Positions 1-7,730 of a DNA stretch of 64,000 nucleotides are shown one piece after another. Source of the DNA: Sulfidibacter corallicola (GTDB lineage Bacteria; Acidobacteriota; Holophagae; Acanthopleuribacterales; Acanthopleuribacteraceae); contig NZ_CP071793.1 in assembly GCF_017498545.1 (NCBI RefSeq), forward strand, positions 5,791,001-5,855,000. Direction: 5' to 3'. Every line of letters begins with the position of its first letter. Positions within the stretch are counted from its first letter, which is position 1. The notes beneath the pieces were generated by a model. The model searched no databases, was not told the DNA's origin, and saw only the letters and a program-made list of their open reading frames with translations. The translations under genes were made by a program, and so were the position numbers.

Positions 1-1
1 C

Positions 2-727
2 AGCGGCCTGACCGCCGCCGAGTACTTCCGCGACACCGAAGGCAAGGACGTCCTGCTGTTCGTCGACAACATCTTCCGCTTCACGCAGGCCGGTTCCGAG
101 GTGTCTGCACTGCTGGGTCGTATGCCTTCGGCCGTTGGTTACCAGCCCACGCTGGCCACCGAGATGGGTGAACTCCAGGAACGGATCACCTCCACCAAGA
201 AGGGATCCATCACCTCCGTTCAGGCCATCTACGTACCCGCCGACGACTACACCGACCCCGCGCCCGCGACCACCTTCGCTCACTTGGACGCGACCACCAA
301 CCTTTCGCGCCAAATCGCGGAACTCGGGATCTACCCGGCCGTCGACCCGCTGGCCTCCAGCTCGCGGATTCTCGACCCCCATATCCTGGGTGAAGAGCAC
401 TACAACGTCGCGCGTCAGGTGAAGCAGGTTCTCCAGAAATACAAGGACTTGCAGGACATCATCGCGATTCTCGGCATCGAGGAACTCTCCGAGGAAGACC
501 GGCTCACCGTTGCCCGCGCGCGTAAAATCCAGCGCTTCCTCTCGCAGCCGTTCTTCGTGGCCACGGTATTCACCGGTATGGAAGGGAAGTACGTCAAGCT
601 GGAAGACACCATTCGCGGTTTCAAGGAAATCGTCGAAGGCCAGCACGACGACCTGCCCGAAGCCGCCTTCTACATGGTCGGTACGATCGAAGAAGCCATC
701 GAAAAAGCCAAGAAACTGGCCGATTGA
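2..727 (+). CDS. atpD: F1F0 ATP synthase subunit beta, C-terminal part (5' end outside window)
   Basis: Catalytic beta subunit of the F1 sector, which makes ATP from ADP and phosphate. The frame is open from base 2, so the gene begins upstream of the window; about 241 codons are present. Visible signatures are the Walker B region (LLFVDNIFRFTQAGSEVSALLGRMPSAVGYQPTL, shown here as LLFVDNIF and GRMPSAVGYQP), the DELSEED-type loop seen as IEELSEED, and the ITSTKKGSITS segment. The Walker A P-loop is in the missing part. It lies 29 bases before atpC, the normal gene order at the end of an atp operon. Identification is certain; only the N-terminal half cannot be judged. Confidence 0.98.
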   Translation, partial: SGLTAAEYFRDTEGKDVLLFVDNIFRFTQAGSEVSALLGRMPSAVGYQPTLATEMGELQERITSTKKGSITSVQAIYVPADDYTDPAPATTFAHLDATTNLSRQIAELGIYPAVDPLASSSRILDPHILGEEHYNVARQVKQVLQKYKDLQDIIAILGIEELSEEDRLTVARARKIQRFLSQPFFVATVFTGMEGKYVKLEDTIRGFKEIVEGQHDDLPEAAFYMVGTIEEAIEKAKKLAD

Positions 728-756
728 TCGGCTCACCGAGAATGGGATAACCAATT

Positions 757-1149
757 ATGGAATTACAAGTTCTCACTCCGGAAAAGAAAGCGTTGGAAGA
801 AGACGTCGCGTCGGTGTACCTGCAGGGTAGCCAGGGGCGTCTGGGCATTCTGCCCCAGCACACCTCCTTCCTTTCCAAGCTCGATTTCGGCGTTCTCGAA
901 TACGAAAAGGACGGCTCCAAGAAGCAGCTCCTCTGTGGTTCGGGATTGATCGAAGTGATGGAAAACAAGGTCATCGTCCTGGTGCGCAGTGCGGAAACCC
1001 CCGACGACGTCGATGTGGAACGCGCCAAGGACGCCTTGCAGCGGGCCAAGTCCCGGCTGGGTTCCAAGGACAAGGACGTCGATCTGGATCGGGCCCACGA
1101 AGCTCAGCTCCGCGCCATTCAACGATTGAAATTCTTGGGCAAGCTCTAA
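757..1149 (+). CDS. atpC: F1F0 ATP synthase subunit epsilon
   Basis: Epsilon subunit of the central stalk, which couples rotation to catalysis and can inhibit ATP hydrolysis. The 130-aa product begins MELQVLTPEKKALEEDV and has the typical N-terminal beta sandwich with the GxLGILPQHTSF motif near residues 28-40, followed by a helical hairpin rich in Ala, Lys and Arg from about residue 88. Length is normal for the family. It is the last gene of the atp operon, directly after atpD, and is followed by a strong intrinsic terminator. Nothing unusual is seen. Confidence 0.96.
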   Translation: MELQVLTPEKKALEEDVASVYLQGSQGRLGILPQHTSFLSKLDFGVLEYEKDGSKKQLLCGSGLIEVMENKVIVLVRSAETPDDVDVERAKDALQRAKSRLGSKDKDVDLDRAHEAQLRAIQRLKFLGKL

Positions 1150-1172
1150 AGAGCCTTTCCCTTCACCGCATG

Positions 1173-1204
1173 AAAAAGCAGGTCCTCGTGACCTGCTTTT
1201 TTTC
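1173..1204 (+). terminator. Intrinsic terminator of the atp operon
   Basis: A perfect 11-bp stem (1173-1183 AAAAAGCAGGT pairs with 1191-1201 ACCTGCTTTTT) has a 7-base loop and ends in seven or more T. It starts 24 bases after the atpC stop. It overlaps the upstream ATG at 1170 of the next reading frame, which argues for a later start for that gene. Confidence 0.92.
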
Positions 1205-1268
1205 TATCCGGCCGGATGTCGGCCGAAGGGTGAGGGGGGCGAGAGGGCGCGATTGTCGGAGGGACCAG

Positions 1269-1994
1269 GTGTCGTGGCAACCCATGCGCTTGTCGCAACC
1301 GAAGCGGGGCTATCGGTATTCGGTCGATGCGTTGTTGTTGGCCGCTTTTGCCGCGCGGTTCCGGCCGCGTCGCTGGTTGGATCTCGGAACCGGTTGCGGG
1401 GTGGTCGCGGCCCATCTGAGCGCCTACCTGCCGGAGAGTCGCGGCATGGCCGTCGAACGTCAACCCGAGCTGGCGGCGCACGCCCGGACCAACCTGGCCG
1501 CGGCGCCGGTCGGCCTGATCGAGGGCGACGCCAGGACCTTTCCCTGGCGCCGCGAGGTCTTCGATCTGATCGCCTGCAACCCACCCTACTACGCCCATGG
1601 CAGCGGCCGGCTCAAGAAGGATCCCGTCGCCGCGGCCGCACGCCACGCCCTTCACGGCGACTTGGTCGACTTTTGCGACGCTCTTTTCGGGGCGCTCACC
1701 CCGCAGGGGCGATTTTGCGCTGTTTTGCCCTGCACCTCTTATGAGAGAATGGAACCCCGACTTGTTGCACGAGGATGGTTTCCATGGGTCCGCCTCTGGG
1801 TTCGTCCTTTCGCGGATCGCGTGCCCAATCTGGTCTGTTTCGCTTTGGGCAAGACCCTCGTTGATCGGCCTTGTTCGGGGGAGATGGTTTTATATCGAGC
1901 CCATCGCCTCTTTTCCGAGCGGGCACATGACTTTTTTGCCCTGCGTGGAGACGAGGTTCCCATTTGGTCTGAAGACCATTCGTTGCTAGAATGA
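1269..1994 (+). CDS. TrmN6/YfiC-like SAM-dependent methyltransferase
   Basis: Class I N6-adenine methyltransferase resembling tRNA1(Val) A37 methyltransferase. The SAM-binding motif LDLGTGCGVVA lies near residues 38-48, the catalytic NPPY at about 101-104, and the leading LSQPKRGYRYSVDALLLAAF block is typical of the TrmN6 group. The frame is open from an ATG at 1170, but that codon sits inside the atp terminator. I prefer GTG at 1269, preceded by GGAGGG (1258-1263) at good spacing; ATG 1284 is the alternative. The product is then 241 aa, close to E. coli YfiC. The substrate is inferred from the family; other HemK-like targets are possible. Confidence 0.8.
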   Translation: MSWQPMRLSQPKRGYRYSVDALLLAAFAARFRPRRWLDLGTGCGVVAAHLSAYLPESRGMAVERQPELAAHARTNLAAAPVGLIEGDARTFPWRREVFDLIACNPPYYAHGSGRLKKDPVAAAARHALHGDLVDFCDALFGALTPQGRFCAVLPCTSYERMEPRLVARGWFPWVRLWVRPFADRVPNLVCFALGKTLVDRPCSGEMVLYRAHRLFSERAHDFFALRGDEVPIWSEDHSLLE

Positions 1995-2082
1995 ACCCAA
2001 ATATACTCTTTTTCAGGGCCTGCGGTCTCGCCACATGGCGATTCCGGAGGCATACCAGAACTTTTGCTTGAGGAGCAGCCTT

Positions 2083-3270
2083 ATGAATGGTTTGAGGTGG
2101 ACCACGATTTTCACCCTGGTGACCGCGCTTTTTTTGCTCACCTCCTGCGCATCCAACGATGTCAAGATCGGGGTGATCATTCCCCAGGAAGGCTCACTTG
2201 CCGACTACGGTTATCAGATTCGTTCCGGCATTCAAATGGCCTATGACGAAATTCAGCAGTCCAAACAAAAAGGTGAGATCCAGAAGAACTACCAATTGAT
2301 CATGGAGCGGGAAGACCAGGATCTCGCCAAGGTCGAAGAGGCCTTTCACCGCCTGCGCAAGCAGGGCGTGACCGCCATCATCGGGGCCGCCTCCTCGGCC
2401 GCCACGTTGAAACTGGCTCCGCTCGCCAACGAACACAAAATCGTACTCATCAGTCCGGCCAGTTCTTCGCCCGAAATCAACCAGGGCACTACGGACTTCG
2501 TATTCCGCAATCACCCCTCCGATACCCTCGAGGCCCAGAAACTTTCCAACGTGATCTTCCAGAAGGCCAAGATCCAGAAGTGCCTCATGGTTCGTTCGCG
2601 CGATGCCTACAGCGAAGGCATCACGTTCGAACTGCTCAAGTTTGCACGTCAAAACTCCAGCTCGCTGCCCAACGAGGTCGTCAAGTTCTCCGCCAATCCC
2701 GAGGAAGTGGATTGGACCGCGGTCGTCGATCGCATCGTCGAGATCAGACCGCACGCGGTGTTCCTCGCGGCCTACCACAACGGCTTGGTTCCCTTGATCA
2801 AGACTATTCGCGAGCGCGAAGACACCAAGGGCATCTACATCTTCACCTCTTCCTCGCTGATCCTCGACGAAGCCGTCAAGGAATTGGGCAAGGAAGCGCT
2901 GGAGGGCATCATGTTCACGGGCTACCATTGGGATCCCCACGAGAACATTCCCCAGGTGATCGAATTCACGAAGTCCTTCAAAGAGAACTTCCACACCGAT
3001 CCCACCCTGTTCGCGGCCACCGGCTACGACGCCATGAAGTTCCTGGTGACGGCCATCGAAGACGTGAATCAACAGCTTCCCGACGATCTGCGCTCGCAGA
3101 TCACCAAGAACGCCTTCACCGGCATTCTCGGTGAGACCGACTTCAACAAGCGCGGCGATGTCACTCGGATCCCGGTCGTCTACTCCGTTCACGACGGTGC
3201 CCGTGGCGAGATCACCGAAGAAGAGATCAACAAGATCAAAGAAGACGTTCTCACCCGACTCGAAGATTGA
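2083..3270 (+). CDS. Lipoprotein, type I periplasmic ligand-binding receptor (LivJ-like)
   Basis: Predicted 395-aa periplasmic binding protein of the branched-chain amino acid receptor family (Peripla_BP_6). The start at ATG 2083 has AGGAG at 2071-2075; the frame is open further upstream to 2035. A type II signal peptide ends in the lipobox LTSC (TALFLLTSCAS), so the protein should be lipidated. The fold is shown by VKIGVIIPQEGSLADYG at the start of the mature part, then AIIGAASSAATLKLAPLANEHKIVLISPASSSPEI and LFAATGYDAMKFL. No permease or ATPase genes are adjacent, so it may work alone as a sensor or with a distant ABC transporter. The ligand is unknown. Confidence 0.85.
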   Translation: MNGLRWTTIFTLVTALFLLTSCASNDVKIGVIIPQEGSLADYGYQIRSGIQMAYDEIQQSKQKGEIQKNYQLIMEREDQDLAKVEEAFHRLRKQGVTAIIGAASSAATLKLAPLANEHKIVLISPASSSPEINQGTTDFVFRNHPSDTLEAQKLSNVIFQKAKIQKCLMVRSRDAYSEGITFELLKFARQNSSSLPNEVVKFSANPEEVDWTAVVDRIVEIRPHAVFLAAYHNGLVPLIKTIREREDTKGIYIFTSSSLILDEAVKELGKEALEGIMFTGYHWDPHENIPQVIEFTKSFKENFHTDPTLFAATGYDAMKFLVTAIEDVNQQLPDDLRSQITKNAFTGILGETDFNKRGDVTRIPVVYSVHDGARGEITEEEINKIKEDVLTRLED

Positions 3271-3293
3271 GTTCGTCGACTGCCGAACGTGGA

Positions 3294-3322
3294 AAAGGCC
3301 CGGAAATTCCGGGCCTTTCTTT
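3294..3322 (+). terminator. Intrinsic terminator after the lipoprotein gene
   Basis: A 12-base inverted repeat (3294-3305 AAAGGCCCGGAA with 3307-3318 TTCCGGGCCTTT) is followed by a short T-rich tail CTTT. It lies 24 bases after the stop of the receptor gene. Confidence 0.85.
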
Positions 3323-3385
3323 ATGCTTTCTATGAAAATGGCTGTGGGAAGCCGGAGCCGGGTGGCGGCTCGAAAGGTGATTCGA

Positions 3386-3724
3386 TCAATCGAATGACTG
3401 CATGGCGTCTTCCACGGAATCGTAGATTTGGAATACCGTGACCAGAGACGTGAGTTGCAGCAGGCTGTAAATCTTCGAATGCAGGTTGCAAATGCGTAAT
3501 TGACCGCCACGGTTGGTGATGGTGGTGTAACAAGAAACCAACTCGCCGATGCCGGAGCTGTCGATGTACTTCAATCCGCTCAAATTGAGCACGATTTTCT
3601 TGGCGCCAGACTCGAGTAATTCGTTGACGGCTCTCCGCAACTGAACGTCGCCTTCGCCGATGGTGATTTTCCCGTGAATTTCAATGACCTTGATGTCTCC
3701 ATAGTCGACAACATTCGATTTCAT
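3386..3724 (-). CDS. STAS-domain anti-sigma factor antagonist
   Basis: Single-domain STAS protein of 112 aa (SpoIIAA/RsbV family). Such proteins are phosphorylated on a conserved serine by an anti-sigma kinase and release a sigma factor or other partner when unphosphorylated. The signature GLKYIDSSGIGELV is visible around residues 53-66, with the phospho-acceptor in DSSG. The start ATG (complement of 3722-3724) has GGGAGC about 7 bases upstream; the longer frame to 3850 lacks such a site and shows no homology. It is a lone gene with its own sigma-70-type promoter, and no partner kinase or phosphatase is in the window. Confidence 0.88.
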   Translation of the reverse strand: MKSNVVDYGDIKVIEIHGKITIGEGDVQLRRAVNELLESGAKKIVLNLSGLKYIDSSGIGELVSCYTTITNRGGQLRICNLHSKIYSLLQLTSLVTVFQIYDSVEDAMQSFD

Positions 3725-3761
3725 AGTTGGCTCCCTATGTTTCGTGAACTGTGGTTGATTT

Positions 3762-3790
3762 ATTATAGTCCAACTGCCTTGGGCTTTCAG
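3762..3790 (-). promoter_or_regulatory. Sigma-70-type promoter of the STAS gene
   Basis: Read on the minus strand there is CTGAAA (3790-3785), a 17-base spacer and a perfect TATAAT (3767-3762). The distance to the STAS start is about 38 bases. The -35 matches TTGACA only in part. Confidence 0.6.
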
Positions 3791-3917
3791 TAATTTGTGA
3801 ATGGGAAAGTCTTGCCCGATTCTGGGCGATCGGCCGGAGATCGGCTCCATTTCCCTGGATTTTTGGTGATTGCGACGACTGCCCGCGTGAGTGGGCCGAT
3901 CGCTGGGAGGTAGCGTC

Positions 3918-4526
3918 TTGATTGGATTTCTTCGCGGCAGTTTGTTGGCGACCGAGGCCCAGAGCGTGCTGATCGACGTGGGTGGCGTAGGCTACGAGGT
4001 GTTCGTGGGCGACAGCGCCCAGACGGTCAAGGTGGCGGTCGGCGAGGAGCTGGTGCTTTGGGTCTACACCTATGTGCGGGAGGACCAGATCACGCTGTTC
4101 GGGTTCTCGGAGCCGGTCGTCAAAAAGATTTTCCTCGTGCTGATCGGGGTCAACGGGATCGGCCCCAAGTTGGCGATGTCGGTGGTTTCCACTCTGGGGC
4201 CCAACGAGCTGTTCGATGCGGTCCTGCTCGGCAACAATAAAATGCTGTGCACCGTCCCGGGGGTCGGGCGCAAGGTGGCCGACCGCATGATCCTGGAGTT
4301 GAAGGACAAATTGGCGCCGCTGATCGAAAACCACCAGCATCGCCAAGCCAGCGAACCGGGCGAAGCGCGCGAGTGGAAGGATCTGATGGACGCCCTGGCC
4401 GGTTTGGGCTTTTCTGACCAGAAGATCCGGAACGTGCTAAAATTGGCGCGCGAGGAGTTTGCCGGAAAACCGATTGATATTAATCAACTTCTCAAATTTT
4501 CTCTTAAAAAGATCAAACATTGCTGA
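3918..4526 (+). CDS. ruvA: Holliday junction branch migration protein RuvA
   Basis: RuvA binds four-way DNA junctions and loads the RuvB motor in homologous recombination repair. The 202-aa product has the N-terminal OB fold (IGFLRGSLLATEAQSVLIDVGGVGYEV), two helix-hairpin-helix motifs (LIGVNGIGPKLAMSVVS; CTVPGVGRKVADRMILELKDK) and the C-terminal RuvB-binding domain with MDALAGLGFSDQKI. I start it at TTG 3918, which has GGGAGGT (3904-3910) seven bases upstream and gives the usual IGxLRG beginning; the frame is open to GTG 3891. It overlaps ruvB by 7 bases, so translation is probably coupled. Confidence 0.95.
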   Translation: MIGFLRGSLLATEAQSVLIDVGGVGYEVFVGDSAQTVKVAVGEELVLWVYTYVREDQITLFGFSEPVVKKIFLVLIGVNGIGPKLAMSVVSTLGPNELFDAVLLGNNKMLCTVPGVGRKVADRMILELKDKLAPLIENHQHRQASEPGEAREWKDLMDALAGLGFSDQKIRNVLKLAREEFAGKPIDINQLLKFSLKKIKHC

Positions 4527-5536
4527 GCGAACAACAGGAACCCGAAAGAGATTACGAAGCGGGGCTGCGTCCCAGGTCTCTGGCAGATTACATCGGCCAG
4601 TCGGCGATGAAGGAGAACCTGGCGATTTTCGTCAAGGCCGCGCGCAAGCGTCAGGCACCCCTCGACCACGTCCTGCTCTACGGCCCGCCGGGTCTGGGCA
4701 AGACCACCATGGCCAATATCATCGCCCATGAAATGGGCAGCACCATGAAGTCCACCTCCGGTCCGGCCATCGAGCGACCGGGTGATCTGGCCGCCATCCT
4801 GACCAATCTCAATCCGTTCGACGTGTTGTTCATCGACGAAATCCACCGCCTGAGTTCCGTGGTCGAGGAAGTGCTGTACCCCGCGATGGAAGATTTCCAG
4901 TTGGATATCGTGATCGGTCAGGGACCCGGTGCCCGGTCGGTGAAGATCGACCTGCCGCCATTCACCCTGGTCGGGGCGACCACCCGTGCCGGCCTGCTGA
5001 CGACACCGCTTTTCGATCGATTCGGGGTGGTTCATCGCCTCGAGTTCTACACCGTACCCGAGTTGATTCAAATTCTGAAGCGCAGCGCCAAGCTGCTGAA
5101 CATCGAGATCGACGACGACGGCGCCACCATGATCGCTCAGCGTTCGCGGGGAACCCCGCGCGTGTCCAATCGGTTGCTGCGTCGCGTTCGCGATTTCGCC
5201 GAAGTGGTCGGTGAAGGTCACATCGATGCCAAGGCCGCGCTGTACGCGCTCGATGCGCTGGGTGTGGATCAGCTTGGGCTCGAGGAAGGCCATCGCAAAT
5301 TGTTGGAAGTCATTGCCCGCAAGTTCAACGGTGGCCCCGTGGGCCTTTCCACGCTGTCCGCCGCCATTGGTGAGGAAAAAGATTCGATAGAAGATGTCCA
5401 GGAACCCTATCTGATCCAACAGGGCCTCCTGGAACGCACCCCGCGTGGTCGAAAATTGACACCCGCCGGTTATATTCACGTTGGTTTGAAGGATTCGGTA
5501 CCCTATCAGCCGAGGTTGTTTGAGGACGATGACTGA
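4520..5536 (+). CDS. ruvB: Holliday junction DNA helicase RuvB
   Basis: Hexameric AAA+ motor that drives branch migration with RuvA. The 338-aa product has Walker A GPPGLGKTT near residues 58-66, Walker B FIDEIHRL near 107-114, sensor 1 in LVGATTRAG, and a C-terminal winged helix ending in RGRKLTPAGYIHVG. Length equals the family norm. The start codon is TTG at 4520, inside the end of ruvA. Its stop overlaps the start of the downstream sigma-54 activator, so ruvA, ruvB and the activator form a tightly packed operon. Confidence 0.97.
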   Translation: MLSEQQEPERDYEAGLRPRSLADYIGQSAMKENLAIFVKAARKRQAPLDHVLLYGPPGLGKTTMANIIAHEMGSTMKSTSGPAIERPGDLAAILTNLNPFDVLFIDEIHRLSSVVEEVLYPAMEDFQLDIVIGQGPGARSVKIDLPPFTLVGATTRAGLLTTPLFDRFGVVHRLEFYTVPELIQILKRSAKLLNIEIDDDGATMIAQRSRGTPRVSNRLLRRVRDFAEVVGEGHIDAKAALYALDALGVDQLGLEEGHRKLLEVIARKFNGGPVGLSTLSAAIGEEKDSIEDVQEPYLIQQGLLERTPRGRKLTPAGYIHVGLKDSVPYQPRLFEDDD

Positions 5537-7238
5537 GCAACACGTTAAGTCGGTAAAGCTGTTTTTCCAGACCTTCGCGAATCACCTGCAACGGATTCGC
5601 GACGATGGCACGGATGCCAACCAGGCTTACCGCGCCCAGATTCTGCTTGGCCAATTGCATCAGTTCGAAAAGTCTATACTCGAGTCCGACGGGGACCTGG
5701 CTGCCGAAGGCGGCGACCAGCGTGCGTTCAAGGCGTTGTTGTCCCTGGAGGACTGCGGCTCTCTGGCTCAGTGGTTGGTCGCCGAACAGAACGCGTTTCC
5801 CGTTCAGGCCGTGTTCTTTCTCGATTCTCGCGGTATCTGGACGCTTTTGGCCGGCGAGGGCCCCGTACCCGATCGGCTTCGCGTCGAAGAGTGGTTGACT
5901 CGGGGTCGGGTGGCGCGCCTGGCCGACGAACGACCCTGCTACACCTGTTACCTCTACGGTCAGCCGCGGCTGATCCTGGCTTTCCGCGATGCCGACGAAA
6001 GCAATGCTTCCGCGCGCGGCCAGTTCGTTCACTTCATTTCACGCCTGCTTCCACTGTTCATCCAGGGTCGCGTCAAGGACGCCCCCTCCACGCTGGGCGG
6101 TTCCACCGGGATCATCGCCAAGGACGTGGTCTTTCTCGAGGTGCTGGGCTTGATCGAGAAGGCGGCCAAGAAAGACGTCAGCATGCTGCTCGAGGGCGAA
6201 AGTGGCACCGGCAAGGAAGTCATCGCCAATTTCATTCACCGCAAGAGCCCGCGTGCCACCAAACCCCTGGTGGCCGTCAATTGCGCCGCGATTCCCGCCG
6301 GCCTGATCGAAAGCGAATTGTTCGGTCACGAAAAGGGCGCCTTCACCGGTGCCTACCATCGCCAGATCGGCCGCGTGGAAGAGGCGGACGGCGGCACCCT
6401 GTTTCTCGACGAGATCGGTGAAATGGAGTTGGCGATGCAGGCCAAGTTGCTACGTTTCCTTCAGCTACACGAGTTTCACCGGGTCGGCGGCAAACAGAAG
6501 ATCAGTGTGGACGTGCGCATCGTCGCCGCGACCAACCGCAACCTCAAGGAGCAGGTCGCTCAAGGGAACTTTCGCGAAGATCTCTACTATCGACTTTCCG
6601 TCATGCCGTTTACGATTCCCCCGCTGCGCGACCGGGTCGACGATATCGTCAGCCTCTCGCGCTATTTTTTCGAGAAGTACGGGGAGTCGTTCGGTATCGC
6701 CGAGCTCGACATCGATCCGATGGTGTTCGACCTTTTGGCCGCCTACGACTTTCCGGGCAATGTGCGCGAGCTGGAGAACCTGATTCAGAACGTGTTGGTG
6801 TTCGCCCAGAGCGAGAAGATCAAACCCTTGCATCTGCCCGAGTCGATTCGCGGCTTGGATCCCAAGGGCATGGAGGCGCGCGACGGCAGTGGCCGCATGC
6901 GCAAATGGCAGAAGCGCTCCAGTTTCGGGCGACGCTTCAAGATGCGGGCGCGGTCGAGAAGCGTAGATTCCGCCGTGGAGGCCAGCGCCGAGGTACCCGA
7001 CTGGATGCGATCCATTCCGCGCGACAACGACGAACTCAAACAGCTCAAGCAGGACATACAAAACTTCGCCTCCGACCTGACTCTGAAACTGGAGCACCGT
7101 TTCCTGAAAAACCTCTTGGATCGTGCCGAAGGATCCATGCCCAAGGCCAGTAAAATCGGCAACATCAATCGCACGCTGCTCTACAAGATGATCGATCGAA
7201 CCAAGCACTTGGAAGAAGATCAAGCCGATTCCGACTGA
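5529..7238 (+). CDS. Sigma-54-dependent transcriptional activator with unrecognised N-terminal sensor domain
   Basis: Bacterial enhancer-binding protein of 569 aa. Residues 1-190 form an unrecognised, possibly GAF-like, input domain with a CYTC motif near 137-140 and no response-regulator aspartate. The AAA+ domain is intact: Walker A GESGTGKE (223-230), GAFTGA loop (270-275) for contacting sigma-54, and Walker B LFLDEIGE (291-298). After it comes a basic linker (about 450-490) and a C-terminal Fis-like helix-turn-helix of unusual sequence near 530-560 (ASKIGNINRTLLYKMI). The start ATG 5529 overlaps the ruvB stop (ATGACTGA). No cognate kinase is adjacent. Target genes are unknown; sigma-54 promoters occur within the next kilobase. 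Confidence 0.9.
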   Translation: MTEQHVKSVKLFFQTFANHLQRIRDDGTDANQAYRAQILLGQLHQFEKSILESDGDLAAEGGDQRAFKALLSLEDCGSLAQWLVAEQNAFPVQAVFFLDSRGIWTLLAGEGPVPDRLRVEEWLTRGRVARLADERPCYTCYLYGQPRLILAFRDADESNASARGQFVHFISRLLPLFIQGRVKDAPSTLGGSTGIIAKDVVFLEVLGLIEKAAKKDVSMLLEGESGTGKEVIANFIHRKSPRATKPLVAVNCAAIPAGLIESELFGHEKGAFTGAYHRQIGRVEEADGGTLFLDEIGEMELAMQAKLLRFLQLHEFHRVGGKQKISVDVRIVAATNRNLKEQVAQGNFREDLYYRLSVMPFTIPPLRDRVDDIVSLSRYFFEKYGESFGIAELDIDPMVFDLLAAYDFPGNVRELENLIQNVLVFAQSEKIKPLHLPESIRGLDPKGMEARDGSGRMRKWQKRSSFGRRFKMRARSRSVDSAVEASAEVPDWMRSIPRDNDELKQLKQDIQNFASDLTLKLEHRFLKNLLDRAEGSMPKASKIGNINRTLLYKMIDRTKHLEEDQADSD

Positions 7239-7312
7239 GTCTCCGTCGGTCGGTTGGGGTTCCGCCATGTCGTTCCGGGAGAGACGCTGGTTCGCTCTCG
7301 GAGACATCGATC

Positions 7313-7371
7313 GGGCACGAGAAAAAGCCTACTGATAGGGGTCTTTTGCCATCCCAAAGAAGGTCGTGCCC
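7313..7371. repeat. Inverted repeat with an inner terminator-like hairpin
   Basis: GGGCACGA (7313-7320) pairs with TCGTGCCC (7364-7371). Between them an imperfect hairpin with AAAAG/CTTTT and CCTA/TAGG arms (about 7323-7355) could terminate the ruvA-ruvB-activator transcript. The stems are imperfect, so this is a tentative call. Confidence 0.4.
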
Positions 7372-7622
7372 CAAGAGAGTGGAAATTTTTTTCGTGACAT
7401 CTTTCGATTCTCGTTGGATCGTGACAGCGCGGACAAGTTCATTTGGTCTCTCATTTGAGCTGTGTTGTATGGCTCTTGGTTTGAAGGGGTTGTGTGGGAG
7501 GTATGTCCTTCGGGTGAAACGTGACGGGAATGTCATTGCCGCAGAGGATGTTCGTCAAACGGGTTTTGTTCTAAGGGGTTTTGTGAGACGCCTAACGAAA
7601 CTCCCCGAAAGATTTTATAACT

Positions 7623-7638
7623 TGGCTTGCGAATTGCA
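7623..7638 (+). promoter_or_regulatory. Sigma-54 (-24/-12) promoter of the 7731 gene
   Basis: TGGCTTGCGAATTGCA matches the consensus TGGCACG-N4-TTGCA with GG and GC exactly 12 bases apart and a perfect TTGCA -12 box. Predicted transcription start is near 7649, giving a leader of about 80 bases. TGAC-N6-GTCA is centred near -121, a usual distance for an activator site. Confidence 0.8.
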
Positions 7639-7730
7639 GTTTTGGGTAGCCGATCCTATATTGTATCCGGAAGGATGCGGTATGGGACTTCATTTCGAGT
7701 TCCCCCTCATTTCGCAATAAACGGTGTTCC

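Larger units (their letters stand above)
7239..7730. other. Intergenic region with terminator-like repeat and sigma-54 promoter
   Basis: A stretch of 492 bases without a supportable gene. It holds the inverted repeat after the activator gene, two TGTC elements (7504-7507 and 7531-7534, the second inside TGAC-N6-GTCA at 7522-7535), and the sigma-54 promoter at 7623-7638. The part from about 7370 to 7500 shows nothing I can name. A short plus-strand frame at 7346-7720 spans the promoter and is not credible as a gene. Confidence 0.7.

Noticed and set aside
1170..1268. N-terminal extension of the TrmN6-like methyltransferase
   Set aside because: Its ATG lies within the atp terminator stem and the added residues are not protein-like.
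2194..3510. 438-aa minus-strand frame opposite the lipoprotein receptor gene
   Set aside because: Shadow frame of a GC-rich gene; no ribosome site and no protein-like motifs.
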